Below are positions 17,755-26,851 of a stretch of 57,208 bases of DNA, in pieces (within the stretch, counting starts at the first letter, position 1; every line of letters begins with the position of its first letter). The notes below the pieces were generated by a model, which did not search any database, was not told the origin of the DNA, and was given only the letters and a program-made list of their open reading frames with translations. The DNA is from Oscillospiraceae bacterium (GTDB lineage Bacteria > Bacillota > Clostridia > Oscillospirales > Acutalibacteraceae), in contig SVOS01000009.1 in assembly GCA_015066245.1 (NCBI GenBank), forward strand, positions 1 to 57,208, written 5' to 3'. The position numbers and the translations under genes are program-made.

Positions 17755-18291
17755 ATGAAAAGCAAATCTAAAGGTAAACTGGGCGTAGTAGTTTCATTGC
17801 TTATTGCTTTTCTTATTGTTATTATTGATCAGGTTAGCAAGACACTTATAGTTGATAATCTTAAAATCGAGGGTAATTCCGTAACTGTTATCAATGGTTT
17901 GCTGAGTTTTACTTTAAGTTACAATGACGGCATGGCGTTTGGTATCGGTTCTTCTGCATTCAGATGGATATTTGTTGCTATTATGCTTGTTGTTGGGTGT
18001 TTCCTTGTATATTTGATGCTCAAGCCAAAGTATAACAGTAAATTGTTCTTTATTTCTTCAGCTTTGATTATCGGTGGTGGCATCGGTAATGCTATCGACA
18101 GAGTTATTAACGGTTATGTTGTAGATTTTCTTGCTTTGTCTTTCTTTCCGCCGATTTGTAACTTTGCTGATTATGCAATTACTTTCGGCACTGTATTATT
18201 GCTTATCTATGTGATTTTTGTATATGGAAAAGACGATAAGAAGAGCGTGGTAAGCGAACCGGTTGAGTTCATTTCAGATAAAGATGAATGA
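17755..18291 (+). CDS. lspA: Lipoprotein signal peptidase (signal peptidase II)
   Basis: 178 residues with four predicted membrane segments. It cleaves signal peptides of prolipoproteins after lipidation; the lipoprotein at 49698-50906 is a candidate substrate. The catalytic aspartates are Asp115 in GNAIDRV and Asp139 in CNFADYA. The N-terminal IIDQVSK motif is also present. A strong AAGGAGG lies before ATG 17755. Confidence 0.96.
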   Translation: MKSKSKGKLGVVVSLLIAFLIVIIDQVSKTLIVDNLKIEGNSVTVINGLLSFTLSYNDGMAFGIGSSAFRWIFVAIMLVVGCFLVYLMLKPKYNSKLFFISSALIIGGGIGNAIDRVINGYVVDFLALSFFPPICNFADYAITFGTVLLLIYVIFVYGKDDKKSVVSEPVEFISDKDE

Positions 18292-19192
18292 ATATGTTTT
18301 TGTGGTAGATAACGATGCAGGACTCAGGGTGGACAAGTTTCTTTCTGAACAAATCAGTGACAGATCCCGCAGCTTTATTACTACCTTGATTAAAGACGGC
18401 AAAGTGTCGGTAAATGACAAAGTTGTCAGCAAGAGCTATGTTCTTAAGGACAATGATGTTGTAAAAGCGTGTGTGCCTGATGCAGTGGAGTATACTGCTG
18501 TGGCGGAGGATATTCCTATAGATGTTGTGTATGAAGATAACGATATTATCGTTGTGAACAAACCCAAAGGTATGGTTGTGCATCCTGCACACGGCAACTA
18601 TTCAGGAACGCTTGTAAATGCGTTGCTACACCACTGTAAAGGTCAGCTTTCAGGAATTAACGGTGTGTTAAGGCCGGGTATTGTTCATCGTATAGACAAG
18701 AATACCAGCGGACTTTTAGTTGTTTCTAAGAACGATCTTGCTCACAATTCTTTAGCAGCCCAGCTTAAAGAGCATAGTGTTAAACGAGAGTACAGAGCCA
18801 TAACGTATGGTAAATTTAAGGAAACTGTAGGCAGGGTAGACCAGCCTATCGGGCGAGATAAGAACGACCGCAAAAAAATGGCGGTAACTGCTATTAATTC
18901 AAAAAGGGCTGTTACAAATTATAAGGTGCTTGAAGAATTAAAGGGTTTCAGTTACATCAGTTGTGTTCTCGAAACCGGCAGAACCCATCAGATACGAGTT
19001 CATATGTCATATCTTGGGCATCCGCTGGCAGGCGATGATGTTTACGGACCCAAAAAAGTTATTGATTCCCTTAAAGGTCAATGCTTACACGCAAAAACTT
19101 TAGGTTTTATACATCCTGCAACAGGGGAATATATGGAGTTCGATTCGGAGTTGCCTGAATATTTCGTGAAATTCCTTGATAAGAACAGATAA
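18284..19192 (+). CDS. RluA family 23S rRNA pseudouridine synthase
   Basis: 302 residues. An N-terminal S4 domain (about 13-70, LRVDKFLSEQISDRSRSFI) precedes the catalytic domain, which contains the signature HRIDKNTSGLLVV with its catalytic Asp and the GRTHQIRVHMSYLGHPLAGD segment. This is the RluD-like group that modifies 23S rRNA. ATG 18284 overlaps the end of lspA by 8 bases. The lspA-rluD pairing is common in Firmicutes. Confidence 0.94.
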   Translation: MNEYVFVVDNDAGLRVDKFLSEQISDRSRSFITTLIKDGKVSVNDKVVSKSYVLKDNDVVKACVPDAVEYTAVAEDIPIDVVYEDNDIIVVNKPKGMVVHPAHGNYSGTLVNALLHHCKGQLSGINGVLRPGIVHRIDKNTSGLLVVSKNDLAHNSLAAQLKEHSVKREYRAITYGKFKETVGRVDQPIGRDKNDRKKMAVTAINSKRAVTNYKVLEELKGFSYISCVLETGRTHQIRVHMSYLGHPLAGDDVYGPKKVIDSLKGQCLHAKTLGFIHPATGEYMEFDSELPEYFVKFLDKNR

Positions 19193-19217
19193 ATTCCTTA
19201 ATTATTAAATAAAACAC

Positions 19218-19246
19218 TTGCATTTTAGAAATGTTTGTGTTATTAT
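19218..19246 (+). promoter_or_regulatory. Promoter of rplS
   Basis: TTGCAT at 19218-19223 and TATTAT at 19241-19246 with a 17-base spacer. The predicted transcript starts near 19253 and has a leader of about 115 bases. Confidence 0.7.
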
Positions 19247-19253
19247 ATTAAAG

Positions 19254-19355
19254 CATTTGATTTCCGTCGTACTCAGCGACGAGACATTAGGAGGCAAATG
19301 CCAAATAATATGAGCAGTCCTCTGCCGAAAGGTTATGAATGTTCGAGAAAAATAA
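19254..19355 (+). promoter_or_regulatory. Structured rplS leader, possible L19 autoregulatory element
   Basis: The leader can form a hairpin (CGTCG 19265-19269 with CGACG 19277-19281), a GGC/GCC hairpin, and a GCAG/CTGC hairpin with a TCCT loop. ACATT (19284-19288) can pair with AATGT (19338-19342) to enclose the last two. Leaders that bind L19 are known before rplS in Firmicutes. I matched position and general shape, not the family consensus. Confidence 0.5.
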
Positions 19356-19370
19356 ATGGAGGTCATTATA

Positions 19371-19718
19371 ATGGACGCATTAAAATTAATCGCAGCAGAA
19401 TCCGTAAAGGCAGAGAAACCCGCATTCTCAGTTGGTGATACAGTTAAAGTATCAGTTAACATCCGTGAAGGCGAGAGAGAAAGAATCCAGATGTTCGAAG
19501 GTACAGTTATCGCAAAGCGTGGTAGCGGTGTTTCAGAAACATTCACAGTAAGACGTGTTTCTTACGGTGTAGGCGTTGAGAGAGTATTCCCTGTAAACTC
19601 CCCCAATGTTAAGGATGTTCAGGTTGTTAGATACGGTAAGGTTCGCAGAAGCAAGCTTTACTATCTTCGTGACAGAGTGGGTAAGGCTGCCAAGGTTAAG
19701 GAAGCTATCCGCAAGTAA
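19371..19718 (+). CDS. rplS: 50S ribosomal protein L19
   Basis: 115 residues, exactly the family length. L19 lies at the 30S-50S interface. Diagnostic segments are [32 protein letters not shown] and the end [22 protein letters not shown] 19371 follows TGGAGG; ATG 19356 contains that site and is unlikely. It has its own promoter, leader and terminator. Confidence 0.97.
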   Translation: MDALKLIAAESVKAEKPAFSVGDTVKVSVNIREGERERIQMFEGTVIAKRGSGVSETFTVRRVSYGVGVERVFPVNSPNVKDVQVVRYGKVRRSKLYYLRDRVGKAAKVKEAIRK

Positions 19719-19730
19719 TTTGCTAATGAG

Positions 19731-19760
19731 AGGGACAGCTTCGTGTTGTCCCTTTTTTTC
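19731..19760 (+). terminator. Intrinsic terminator after rplS
   Basis: A 9-bp stem with one wobble (AGGGACAGC 19731-19739, GTTGTCCCT 19745-19753) is followed by a run of seven T (19753-19759). The lepB start lies 19 bases further on. Confidence 0.88.
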
Positions 19761-19778
19761 ATTTTAAGTGGTGTTAGT

Positions 19779-20438
19779 ATGAAGAAAATTGATTTAGATG
19801 AATATGATATCGATATAAACGACGAGTCCTTTGGTTATGATGACAAGGATGTCGTTGAAGTAGAGGTAAATACCTCCAAAGCTGCCAATATCGGCTTTGA
19901 ATGGGGTCACTGTATTATTTCTGCTATCGTAATCGTTGTAATACTTCTTACTTTTGTATTCAGATTAGTTAACATTGATGGTTCATCAATGCTACCTACA
20001 CTTACAAATAGTGATAAGGTTATTATTACAAACTTTTTCTATGAGCCTGAGGTTGGCGATATTGTTGTTATTCCTGCCGGCAAGTATCATGATGAACCTA
20101 TTATCAAGCGTATTATCGCTTTGGAAGGTCAGGATGTTTATATCAACTATGAAACCCATGAGGTTTATGTTGACGGAGTCCTTCTTAACGAAGATTACAT
20201 CAAATGTCCTACCATCAATTCTATAGGTGAGAAAGAGCTGTCTCTTACTGTTCCCGAGGGAAAAGCGTTTATTCTTGGTGATAACCGCGGAGATTCTTAT
20301 GATAGCCGTTATTTTGGCGCTTTCAACGACGGCTCAGCAGAGGACCTCGGTGAATCTAAATGTATCGATGTTAAAGATATTATCGGAAAAGCTCAGTTTG
20401 TAGTCTTTCCTTTTGAACATTTCGGTTATCTTTATTGA
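19779..20438 (+). CDS. lepB: Signal peptidase I
   Basis: 219 residues. The N-terminus is unusually acidic (about 1-30). One membrane segment (about 45-63) is followed by the S26 catalytic domain outside the cell. Catalytic Ser70 lies in DGSSMLPTL and Lys110 in IIKRIIAL; box E is FILGDNRGDSYDSR. It cleaves signal peptides of secreted proteins such as those encoded at 45632-57208. The ribosome-binding site is weak. It follows rplS and precedes rbgA, a common order in Clostridia. Confidence 0.95.
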   Translation: MKKIDLDEYDIDINDESFGYDDKDVVEVEVNTSKAANIGFEWGHCIISAIVIVVILLTFVFRLVNIDGSSMLPTLTNSDKVIITNFFYEPEVGDIVVIPAGKYHDEPIIKRIIALEGQDVYINYETHEVYVDGVLLNEDYIKCPTINSIGEKELSLTVPEGKAFILGDNRGDSYDSRYFGAFNDGSAEDLGESKCIDVKDIIGKAQFVVFPFEHFGYLY

Positions 20439-20441
20439 TTT

Positions 20442-20474
20442 AAAAAGCTTACATCCAGGTGATGTAAGCTTTTC
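20442..20474 (+). terminator. Hairpin terminator after lepB
   Basis: A perfect 13-bp stem (20443-20455 with 20461-20473) encloses the loop CAGGT. The T residues at its end lie inside the stem, so it may be a weak terminator, leaving some transcript for rbgA. Confidence 0.65.
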
Positions 20475-20488
20475 TTGTAGGTGATATT

Positions 20489-21364
20489 ATGAATGAAATT
20501 AAAACCCAGAATATACAGTGGTTTCCCGGCCATATGACAAAAACAAAGCGTCTTATAGAGGCATCGCTAAAATTGGTTGATGCGGTTGTTGAGATTAAAG
20601 ACGCACGAATTCCCATTTCTTCAAGTAATCCCGATATTGAGGATCTTATTGGATCAAAACCAAGACTTATCCTGCTTAATAAGTGTGATATGGCTGATAA
20701 TCAGGTTACAGCGCAGTGGATTTCTTATTATAATTCCAAGGGTATTACTGCTCTTGCTATAGATTGTAAAAGCGGCAAAGGTCATAATAATTTTGTACCG
20801 ACAACCCGAAAGCTTCTTCAGAGCTTTATTGAATCCAGACAAAAACGCGGTATTCCTAACCCGACAATCCGTGTCATGATTGTTGGCATTCCAAATGTAG
20901 GTAAATCTTCATTTATTAACAGAGTTGTCAAGAAAAATCGTGCTAAAGTAGAAGACAGACCCGGTGTAACCCGTGGCGGTCAGTGGTTTACCCTTGACAG
21001 AGGTTTTGAGCTTTTGGATACTCCCGGAGTATTGTGGCCTAAGTTTGAAGATGCAACCGTTGGTGAGCGTCTTGCATTTACAGGCGCAGTAAAGGACCAG
21101 ATACTTGATACTGAGCTTCTGGCAGTACGTCTTCTTGATTTATTAAAGGATATAAAGCCCCCGGTTTTTATAGAGCGATTTAAGCTCAGTGATGATGATA
21201 TGGAGCTTGAGTCCTATGATTTGCTTGGAGTAATTGCCAAACGCAGAGGTATGCTTATCTCTAAGGGTGAGCCTGATACAGAGAGAGCTTCAGTTATGCT
21301 TCTTGATGAATTCAGAGCAGCAAAATTAGGTAAAATCTCATTGGAATCTCCAAAGGAGCTTTAA
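20489..21364 (+). CDS. rbgA: Ribosome biogenesis GTPase YlqF/RbgA
   Basis: 291 residues. A circularly permuted GTPase for late 50S assembly: the motifs run G4 (LNKCD), G5, G1 (GIPNVGKSS), G2 and G3 (DTPGV), as expected for this family. The N-terminus IQWFPGHMTKTKR is diagnostic. It heads a tight run rbgA-rnhB-yraN-dipeptidase with gaps of 1 base or overlaps. Confidence 0.96.
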   Translation: MNEIKTQNIQWFPGHMTKTKRLIEASLKLVDAVVEIKDARIPISSSNPDIEDLIGSKPRLILLNKCDMADNQVTAQWISYYNSKGITALAIDCKSGKGHNNFVPTTRKLLQSFIESRQKRGIPNPTIRVMIVGIPNVGKSSFINRVVKKNRAKVEDRPGVTRGGQWFTLDRGFELLDTPGVLWPKFEDATVGERLAFTGAVKDQILDTELLAVRLLDLLKDIKPPVFIERFKLSDDDMELESYDLLGVIAKRRGMLISKGEPDTERASVMLLDEFRAAKLGKISLESPKEL

Positions 21365-21365
21365 G

Positions 21366-21971
21366 ATGGAAATGGATTGGTTATTTTACGAAAAAGCCGC
21401 TTACGAAAAAGGCTACAAAGCGGTATGCGGTGTAGATGAAGCAGGCAGAGGACCTTTGGCGGGACCTGTATGCGCTGCTGCCGTGATTTTACCTGAGGGG
21501 CTCATTATTGAGGGAGTAAATGATTCTAAAAAACTGACAGAGAAGAAGAGAGAAGCACTTTTTGATGTAATATGTGAGTCTGCGTTAAGTTACTCAATTG
21601 TTTTTGCTGATGTAGCAGAAATCGAGGAGGTAAATATCCTCAGAGCTACTATGAACGCAATGCAAAGAGCTGTTGAAAGCCTTAGTATTAAGGCGGATTA
21701 TGTGTATATTGATGGCAACACAATGCCTCCTGTCAGCATTGACGGAGAGTGTATTGTCAAAGGTGATGCAAAATCAATGTCTGTTGCCTGTGCATCCATC
21801 CTTGCAAAAGTCAGCCGAGACAGACTTATGCTAAAATATGCAGAAGAGTATCCTCAGTATGGTTTTGAAAAGCACAAGGGATACGGTACAAAATTACATA
21901 CAGAAGCATTAAGAGAATTTGGCCCAAGTCCTATTCACAGACCAAGCTTTCTTAAGAAAATACTTAAATAA
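21366..21971 (+). CDS. rnhB: Ribonuclease HII
   Basis: 201 residues. It cleaves the RNA strand of RNA-DNA hybrids and removes misincorporated ribonucleotides. Motifs: CGVDEAGRGPLAGPV (first catalytic Asp and Glu), VNDSKKLTEKKRE, DYVYIDGN (third Asp), and KGDAKSMSVACASILAKVSRD. The end of the gene overlaps the start of yraN by one base. Confidence 0.97.
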   Translation: MEMDWLFYEKAAYEKGYKAVCGVDEAGRGPLAGPVCAAAVILPEGLIIEGVNDSKKLTEKKREALFDVICESALSYSIVFADVAEIEEVNILRATMNAMQRAVESLSIKADYVYIDGNTMPPVSIDGECIVKGDAKSMSVACASILAKVSRDRLMLKYAEEYPQYGFEKHKGYGTKLHTEALREFGPSPIHRPSFLKKILK

Positions 21972-22363
21972 TGAGCATACTATCTCCAAAATCAAAAGGT
22001 GACATCGGCGAGAAATTTGTCGTAAAGCACCTAAGACATAATGGGTACAAAATACTTCGCAAAAACATGCGTAATATATGCTCTGAGATTGACATAATTG
22101 CTTACAAGAGCGATATTTTAGCTTTTGTTGAAGTTAAAACCCGTACAGAAGGACAGAATATCCCTGCAGTGTATGCGGTGGATTTAAAGAAACAGAGAAA
22201 AATCATATCCGCTGCCTTTAAGTTTATATCAGATAATAAGCTGAAAAATCAACCTCGATTTGATGTTGCAGAGGTTTATCTCAACAAGATTACGCATAAA
22301 GTAGAGAGTATAAATTACATCGAAAATGCGTTTACACAAGGCGGTAATTATGGAGTATTTTGA
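21971..22363 (+). CDS. YraN family (UPF0102) putative endonuclease
   Basis: 130 residues. The restriction-endonuclease-like fold of UPF0102 is shown by GDIGEKFVVKHLRHNGYKIL, then RNICSEIDIIAYKSDILAFVEVKTR, which carries the E, D and ExK residues of a PD-(D/E)XK site. The biological substrate is not known; a role with Holliday junctions or R-loops is suggested for relatives. It is translationally coupled to rnhB, its usual neighbour. Confidence 0.9.
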   Translation: MSILSPKSKGDIGEKFVVKHLRHNGYKILRKNMRNICSEIDIIAYKSDILAFVEVKTRTEGQNIPAVYAVDLKKQRKIISAAFKFISDNKLKNQPRFDVAEVYLNKITHKVESINYIENAFTQGGNYGVF

Positions 22364-23228
22364 TTTGCACTTTGATACTTTGTATAGAATCAAGACAGAG
22401 AATCTTGCACCTTACAGTCAAGAACTATCTGTAACTCCCGATGAACTGAAAGCTTTTGATAAATTCAGCGGGTTCATGGCAGTCTGGGTGCCTGACTGTA
22501 TTCGCAAAGATGATGCGTTCAGATTCTTTGAGGATTGTGCAAGTATTTATAATAAGTTTTTCAAATCTATCAACGACGATAGATATAAGTTTTATTTATC
22601 TGTTGAAAACGGTTCGGTAATAGGCGGAGATATAAGCAAAATTTCTGCTCTGAAAGAGTATGGTGTTAAAGCCGTAACCATTGTATACAACGAGGATAAC
22701 GAGCTCGGCAGCGGTGCCTTTTCGGACTCTGAATTTGGATTGACTGCAAAGGGTATTGAGGCAGTCAAAGAGTTCGAAAGACAAGATATAGTCGTTGATC
22801 TTTCGCACTCAAGTGTCAGAACGTTTTATGATGTTGCAGAAAATTCAAGTAAGCCAATAATTGCAACCCACTCTAATTCCTATTCACTATGCCCTAATAG
22901 ACGAAATCTTACTGATGAGCAGTTTAAAATTATCAGAGACAGTGGGGGAGTAGTTGGGGTGAATTTTTACCCTCCGTTTTTGTGTTCAGAACCTGAGTCG
23001 GCAACAATTTATGATGTTATTAAACATATATATCATTTCTTGTCACTTGATGGCGAAAATACAGTTTGTATCGGTTCTGATTTTGACGGATGCGATGCCC
23101 TTAAAACCCTTGACAGAGCCTCGAAAATCCCTGTTTTGTATGAAAGTTTGTTAAAACACGGATTTAATGAGCAACTTATACAAAAAATTCTATACTATAA
23201 TGCACAGAATTTCATTACTCGATTTTGA
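22350..23228 (+). CDS. M19 family membrane dipeptidase-like hydrolase
   Basis: About 292 residues of the renal-dipeptidase family of zinc hydrolases. Metal ligands are visible: FDLHFDTLY (His and Asp), VENGSV (Glu) and DLSHSS plus ATHSNSY (His). The GSDFDGCD segment is also typical. It probably hydrolyses dipeptides in the cytoplasm, as no signal peptide is seen. ATG 22350 lies 14 bases inside yraN. Confidence 0.88.
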   Translation: MEYFDLHFDTLYRIKTENLAPYSQELSVTPDELKAFDKFSGFMAVWVPDCIRKDDAFRFFEDCASIYNKFFKSINDDRYKFYLSVENGSVIGGDISKISALKEYGVKAVTIVYNEDNELGSGAFSDSEFGLTAKGIEAVKEFERQDIVVDLSHSSVRTFYDVAENSSKPIIATHSNSYSLCPNRRNLTDEQFKIIRDSGGVVGVNFYPPFLCSEPESATIYDVIKHIYHFLSLDGENTVCIGSDFDGCDALKTLDRASKIPVLYESLLKHGFNEQLIQKILYYNAQNFITRF

Positions 23229-23253
23229 CTTTTGCTAAAGTTTAGTGTATAAT
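23225..23253 (+). promoter_or_regulatory. Promoter of thrC
   Basis: TTGACT at 23225-23230 overlaps the dipeptidase stop codon, and TATAAT lies at 23248-23253 with a 17-base spacer. No T-box or other long leader separates it from thrC. Confidence 0.8.
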
Positions 23254-23289
23254 AATATATTATTTTGGCAAAATAGGAGCTGAATAAAA

Positions 23290-24798
23290 ATGCAGTACAT
23301 AAGTACACGCGACAATTCTAAAAAAATATCTTCTGCCGAGGCAATCGCAAGAGGTATTTCTTCAGAAGGCGGTCTTTTTGTTCCCGAGTCTTTCCCTAAG
23401 TATGACGGTGTTACTTTTGAGGCACTTTTACTTATGGATTACAGAGGCAGAGCAAAAAAGATTATCGGTGATTATCTTACCGATTTTACAGCTGAAGAGA
23501 TTGCTGATTGTGTTGATAAAGCATATACTGAGGAGAAGTTCAACGGATCAAATCCCGCACCCATCAGTATTGTTAACCACGGCGACAATAAACTTTGTCT
23601 TTTAGAGCTTTTCCATGGTCCTACATGTGCATTCAAGGATATGGCTCTTCAGATTTTACCTCATCTTCTTACTTGTTCCTTGAAGAAAACTGCTGATGGC
23701 AAAAAGGCAGTCATTCTTGTTGCTACAAGCGGTGACACAGGTAAGGCTGCACTTGAAGGTTTCTCCGGTGTTAAGGATACTGAGATTGTTGTTTTCTATC
23801 CCAGCGACGGCGTAAGCCCCATGCAGAAGCATCAGATGGATACAACTTTAGGTGATAACGTTAACGTTTGTGCTATCCGCGGCAACTTTGATGATGCTCA
23901 GACAGGCGTAAAAAAGATTTTCACAACTGATGAAATCATCAAGAAGCTTGAAGATAGCAACATGATGTTCTCCAGTGCCAACTCCATCAACTGGGGCAGA
24001 CTTCTTCCTCAGATTGTTTACTATATTTCAGCTTACTGCGATATGGTTAATGCGGATGAAATTAAGCTTGGTGATAAAATCAACATTACTGTACCTACAG
24101 GTAACTTTGGTAACATCCTGGCAGCTTACTTTGCTAAGCAGATGGGTCTTCCTGTTAACAAGCTTATCTGTGCTTCCAACTCTAATAATGTTCTCACCGA
24201 CTTTATCACAACAGGTACATACGATAAGAACAGACAGTTTATTACAACAGTTTCTCCTTCTATGGATATTCTTGTTTCCAGCAACCTGGAGAGACTTCTC
24301 TACATCTTAAGCGGCAGAGACGATAACCTTGATAAAGAGTATATGTCTTCTCTTAACAATGATGGCAAATACACAGTTAACGAAACTGTCAAGGCTGCAG
24401 TTCAGGCGGATTTTGCTGGCGGTTGCACAACAGAGGAAGAAACACTTGCTACTATTGCTTCTCTCTACAAAGATACAGGTTATCTCTGCGATACACATAC
24501 TGCAGTAGCAGTAAATGTATACGAGAAATATGTTGAAGCTACCGGCGACAAAACTCCCAACATTATCGCATCTACTGCAAGCCCCTACAAGTTCTCTCGT
24601 GCAGTTCTTTCTGCAGTTACAGGTGAAGAAATTTCAGAGGAAGACGAGTTCAAGGTAGTTGACAGATTGTCAGAGCTTACAAATACAGAGATTCCTGCTC
24701 CTCTTGAGGCAACACGTACAATGGATGATAGATTCAAGAATCTTATCAATGTTGACGATATGCCTCAGTACGTTGTTAATTCTTTGGAGCTTTATTAA
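23290..24798 (+). CDS. thrC: Threonine synthase
   Basis: 502 residues, the longer class of threonine synthase. It converts O-phosphohomoserine to threonine with PLP. The family start MQYISTRDNSKKISSAEAIARGIS, the PLP lysine in HGPTCAFKDMALQ and the phosphate loop in VATSGDTGKAALEGF are present. It has its own promoter and AGGAG before ATG 23290. No other threonine gene is in the window. Confidence 0.96.
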   Translation: MQYISTRDNSKKISSAEAIARGISSEGGLFVPESFPKYDGVTFEALLLMDYRGRAKKIIGDYLTDFTAEEIADCVDKAYTEEKFNGSNPAPISIVNHGDNKLCLLELFHGPTCAFKDMALQILPHLLTCSLKKTADGKKAVILVATSGDTGKAALEGFSGVKDTEIVVFYPSDGVSPMQKHQMDTTLGDNVNVCAIRGNFDDAQTGVKKIFTTDEIIKKLEDSNMMFSSANSINWGRLLPQIVYYISAYCDMVNADEIKLGDKINITVPTGNFGNILAAYFAKQMGLPVNKLICASNSNNVLTDFITTGTYDKNRQFITTVSPSMDILVSSNLERLLYILSGRDDNLDKEYMSSLNNDGKYTVNETVKAAVQADFAGGCTTEEETLATIASLYKDTGYLCDTHTAVAVNVYEKYVEATGDKTPNIIASTASPYKFSRAVLSAVTGEEISEEDEFKVVDRLSELTNTEIPAPLEATRTMDDRFKNLINVDDMPQYVVNSLELY

Positions 24799-25485
24799 AT
24801 GATTTATGCAATAGCTGATTTGCATTTGTCCCTTGGCACCGATAAGCCTATGGATATTTTTTCGGGTTGGAGCGACTACACAAAACGCCTTGAAGAAAAC
24901 TGGAAGAAGATTATCACGGATGACGACACTGTTGTCATTGGAGGAGATATCTCCTGGGCTATGAAGCTTAATGAGTGTTATGATGATTTTTCTTTTATCC
25001 ATAAGCTGCCCGGTAAAAAACTTTTTCTCAAAGGCAACCACGATTATTGGTGGGGGACTAAAAAGAAAATTGACGAATACCTTGAAGAAAATGGTTTTGA
25101 CAGTATTAAAATTATTTTCAACAATGCTTATGCAGTTGAGGGCAAGGCTATCTGCGGTACCCGCGGTTGGATCAGCGAGCCCGGCGGCGAAAAAGATGCA
25201 AAGGTGTTGTCAAGAGAAGTCGGAAGACTTGAAATGTCAATTAACGAAGCAAAGAAGACCGGTCTTGAGCCTGTAGTCTTTCTTCATTATCCGCCGGTGT
25301 ACGATACCGTTATTTGTGATGAGATATTGGAAGTCCTAAAAAAACACAGTATCAAACATTGTTACTATGGTCATCTTCACGGCGTATATACCCACAGACA
25401 CGCAATTACCGGCGAGTATGAGGGGATTAACTTTCATTTGATTTCATGCGACTATACAGGTTTCTTTCCTGTGCCCGTCGTCTGA
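24799..25485 (+). CDS. Metallophosphoesterase
   Basis: 228 residues. Calcineurin-like phosphoesterase motifs: YAIADLHLS (DxH), VVIGGDISW (GD), KGNHDYWW (GNHD), VFLHYPP and YGHLHG (GHxH). The substrate cannot be read from sequence. It starts at the base after the thrC stop codon, so translation is probably coupled. It lies between thrC and tig. Confidence 0.88.
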   Translation: MIYAIADLHLSLGTDKPMDIFSGWSDYTKRLEENWKKIITDDDTVVIGGDISWAMKLNECYDDFSFIHKLPGKKLFLKGNHDYWWGTKKKIDEYLEENGFDSIKIIFNNAYAVEGKAICGTRGWISEPGGEKDAKVLSREVGRLEMSINEAKKTGLEPVVFLHYPPVYDTVICDEILEVLKKHSIKHCYYGHLHGVYTHRHAITGEYEGINFHLISCDYTGFFPVPVV

Positions 25486-25523
25486 ATATACCAAAATTTT
25501 CTATTTTATCGGAGGAATTTAAA

Positions 25524-26798
25524 ATGAGTCTTAAATCTTGTAATCTTAAGGAAACAAATAAGTACGAAATTGAAGTTTTTGTTGATGCAGAAACTTTCGA
25601 AGCAGCAGTTCAGAAATCTTACAAGAAGAACATATCTAAAATCAATATGCCCGGTTTCCGTCGCGGCAAAGCACCCCGTCAGATGGTAGAGAAGATGTAC
25701 GGCAAAGACGTATTCTACAACGATGCTATCGAAGAATGCTATCCTGCAGCTTTAGAGGCAGCAGTTAAAGAGGCTGACCTCAAGCTCGTAGCTACAGAGA
25801 GCCTTGAAGAAATCGACACAGAGAACGGATTTACATTCAAAGCTGTTGTAGTTGTTGAGCCTGAAGTTGAGATTGATGGCTACAAGGGCATCAAGGTAGA
25901 GACAAAGGCAGTAAGAGTTACTGAGAAGATGATCAACGAAGAGATCGACAAGGTAAGAGAGAGAAACAGCAGAATGATCACTGTTACTGACAGAGCTGCT
26001 GCTGATGGTGATACTGCCGTAATCGACTACGAAGGCTTTGTTGATGGTGTTGCATTTGATGGCGGCAAGGCTGAAAATCACAACCTCCAGCTCGGCAGCG
26101 GTATGTTTATCCCCGGTTTTGAGGAGCAGATCGTTGGTCACAATGCAGAGGAAGAGTTCTCTATCTTCGTAACTTTCCCCACAGAGTACCATGCTGAGAA
26201 CCTTGCAGGCAAAGAGGCAGAGTTCAAGATTAAGCTCCACGAGATTAAGACTAAGGAACTTCCTGAGCTTGATGACGAATTTGTTAAGGATGTAAGCGAT
26301 AAGGAAACAGTTGACGAGTATAAGAAGGAAATCAAAGAGACTCTTACAAAGCGTCTTAAGGACGAGAAAGAGGCTCAGATCAACAATGACCTTTCTGAGA
26401 AAGTGATCGAGCTTGTTCAGGGCGAAATTCCCACTCAGATGTATGACAACGAAGTTAACACAATGATTCGCGAGTTTGATATGCGTCTCCGCTCACAGGG
26501 TCTTGATGCTATGTCTTACCTCAAGTACACAGGTATGGATGTTGAGGGCCTTGCTAAGATGTACAGACCTGATGCTGAGAAGAGAGTAAAGCTCAGACTT
26601 GCTCTTGAAAAGATTGCAAAGCTTGAGAACATCGAGATTACAGAGGCTGATCTTGAGGCCGAGTACACAAAGATGGCTGAAGCTTACAACATGACTGTTG
26701 AGCAGATCAAGCCTATGTTTACTGACGGCGTTCTTAAGGCAGACCTTGCAGTTCAGAAGGCTATGGAGCTCGTAAGAAAAGAAGCAGTTACAAAGTAA
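25524..26798 (+). CDS. tig: Trigger factor
   Basis: 424 residues. The ribosome-bound chaperone and peptidyl-prolyl isomerase. The N-terminal ribosome-binding domain carries the signature MPGFRRGKAPRQMVEKMYG. The FKBP-type domain (about 150-240) starts near RAAADGDTAVIDYEGFVDG, and a long helical C-terminal domain follows. AGGAGG precedes ATG 25524. It stands ahead of clpP and clpX, the classic order. Confidence 0.97.
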   Translation: MSLKSCNLKETNKYEIEVFVDAETFEAAVQKSYKKNISKINMPGFRRGKAPRQMVEKMYGKDVFYNDAIEECYPAALEAAVKEADLKLVATESLEEIDTENGFTFKAVVVVEPEVEIDGYKGIKVETKAVRVTEKMINEEIDKVRERNSRMITVTDRAAADGDTAVIDYEGFVDGVAFDGGKAENHNLQLGSGMFIPGFEEQIVGHNAEEEFSIFVTFPTEYHAENLAGKEAEFKIKLHEIKTKELPELDDEFVKDVSDKETVDEYKKEIKETLTKRLKDEKEAQINNDLSEKVIELVQGEIPTQMYDNEVNTMIREFDMRLRSQGLDAMSYLKYTGMDVEGLAKMYRPDAEKRVKLRLALEKIAKLENIEITEADLEAEYTKMAEAYNMTVEQIKPMFTDGVLKADLAVQKAMELVRKEAVTK

Positions 26799-26851
26799 TT
26801 GAATAAAACCCGCATAATTTGTTAAGTATTAATTTGGAAGGAGATTTTACT

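Noticed and set aside
23225..23290. T-box or threonine attenuator before thrC
   Set aside because: The leader after the promoter is only about 30 bases and has no terminator or T-box consensus.
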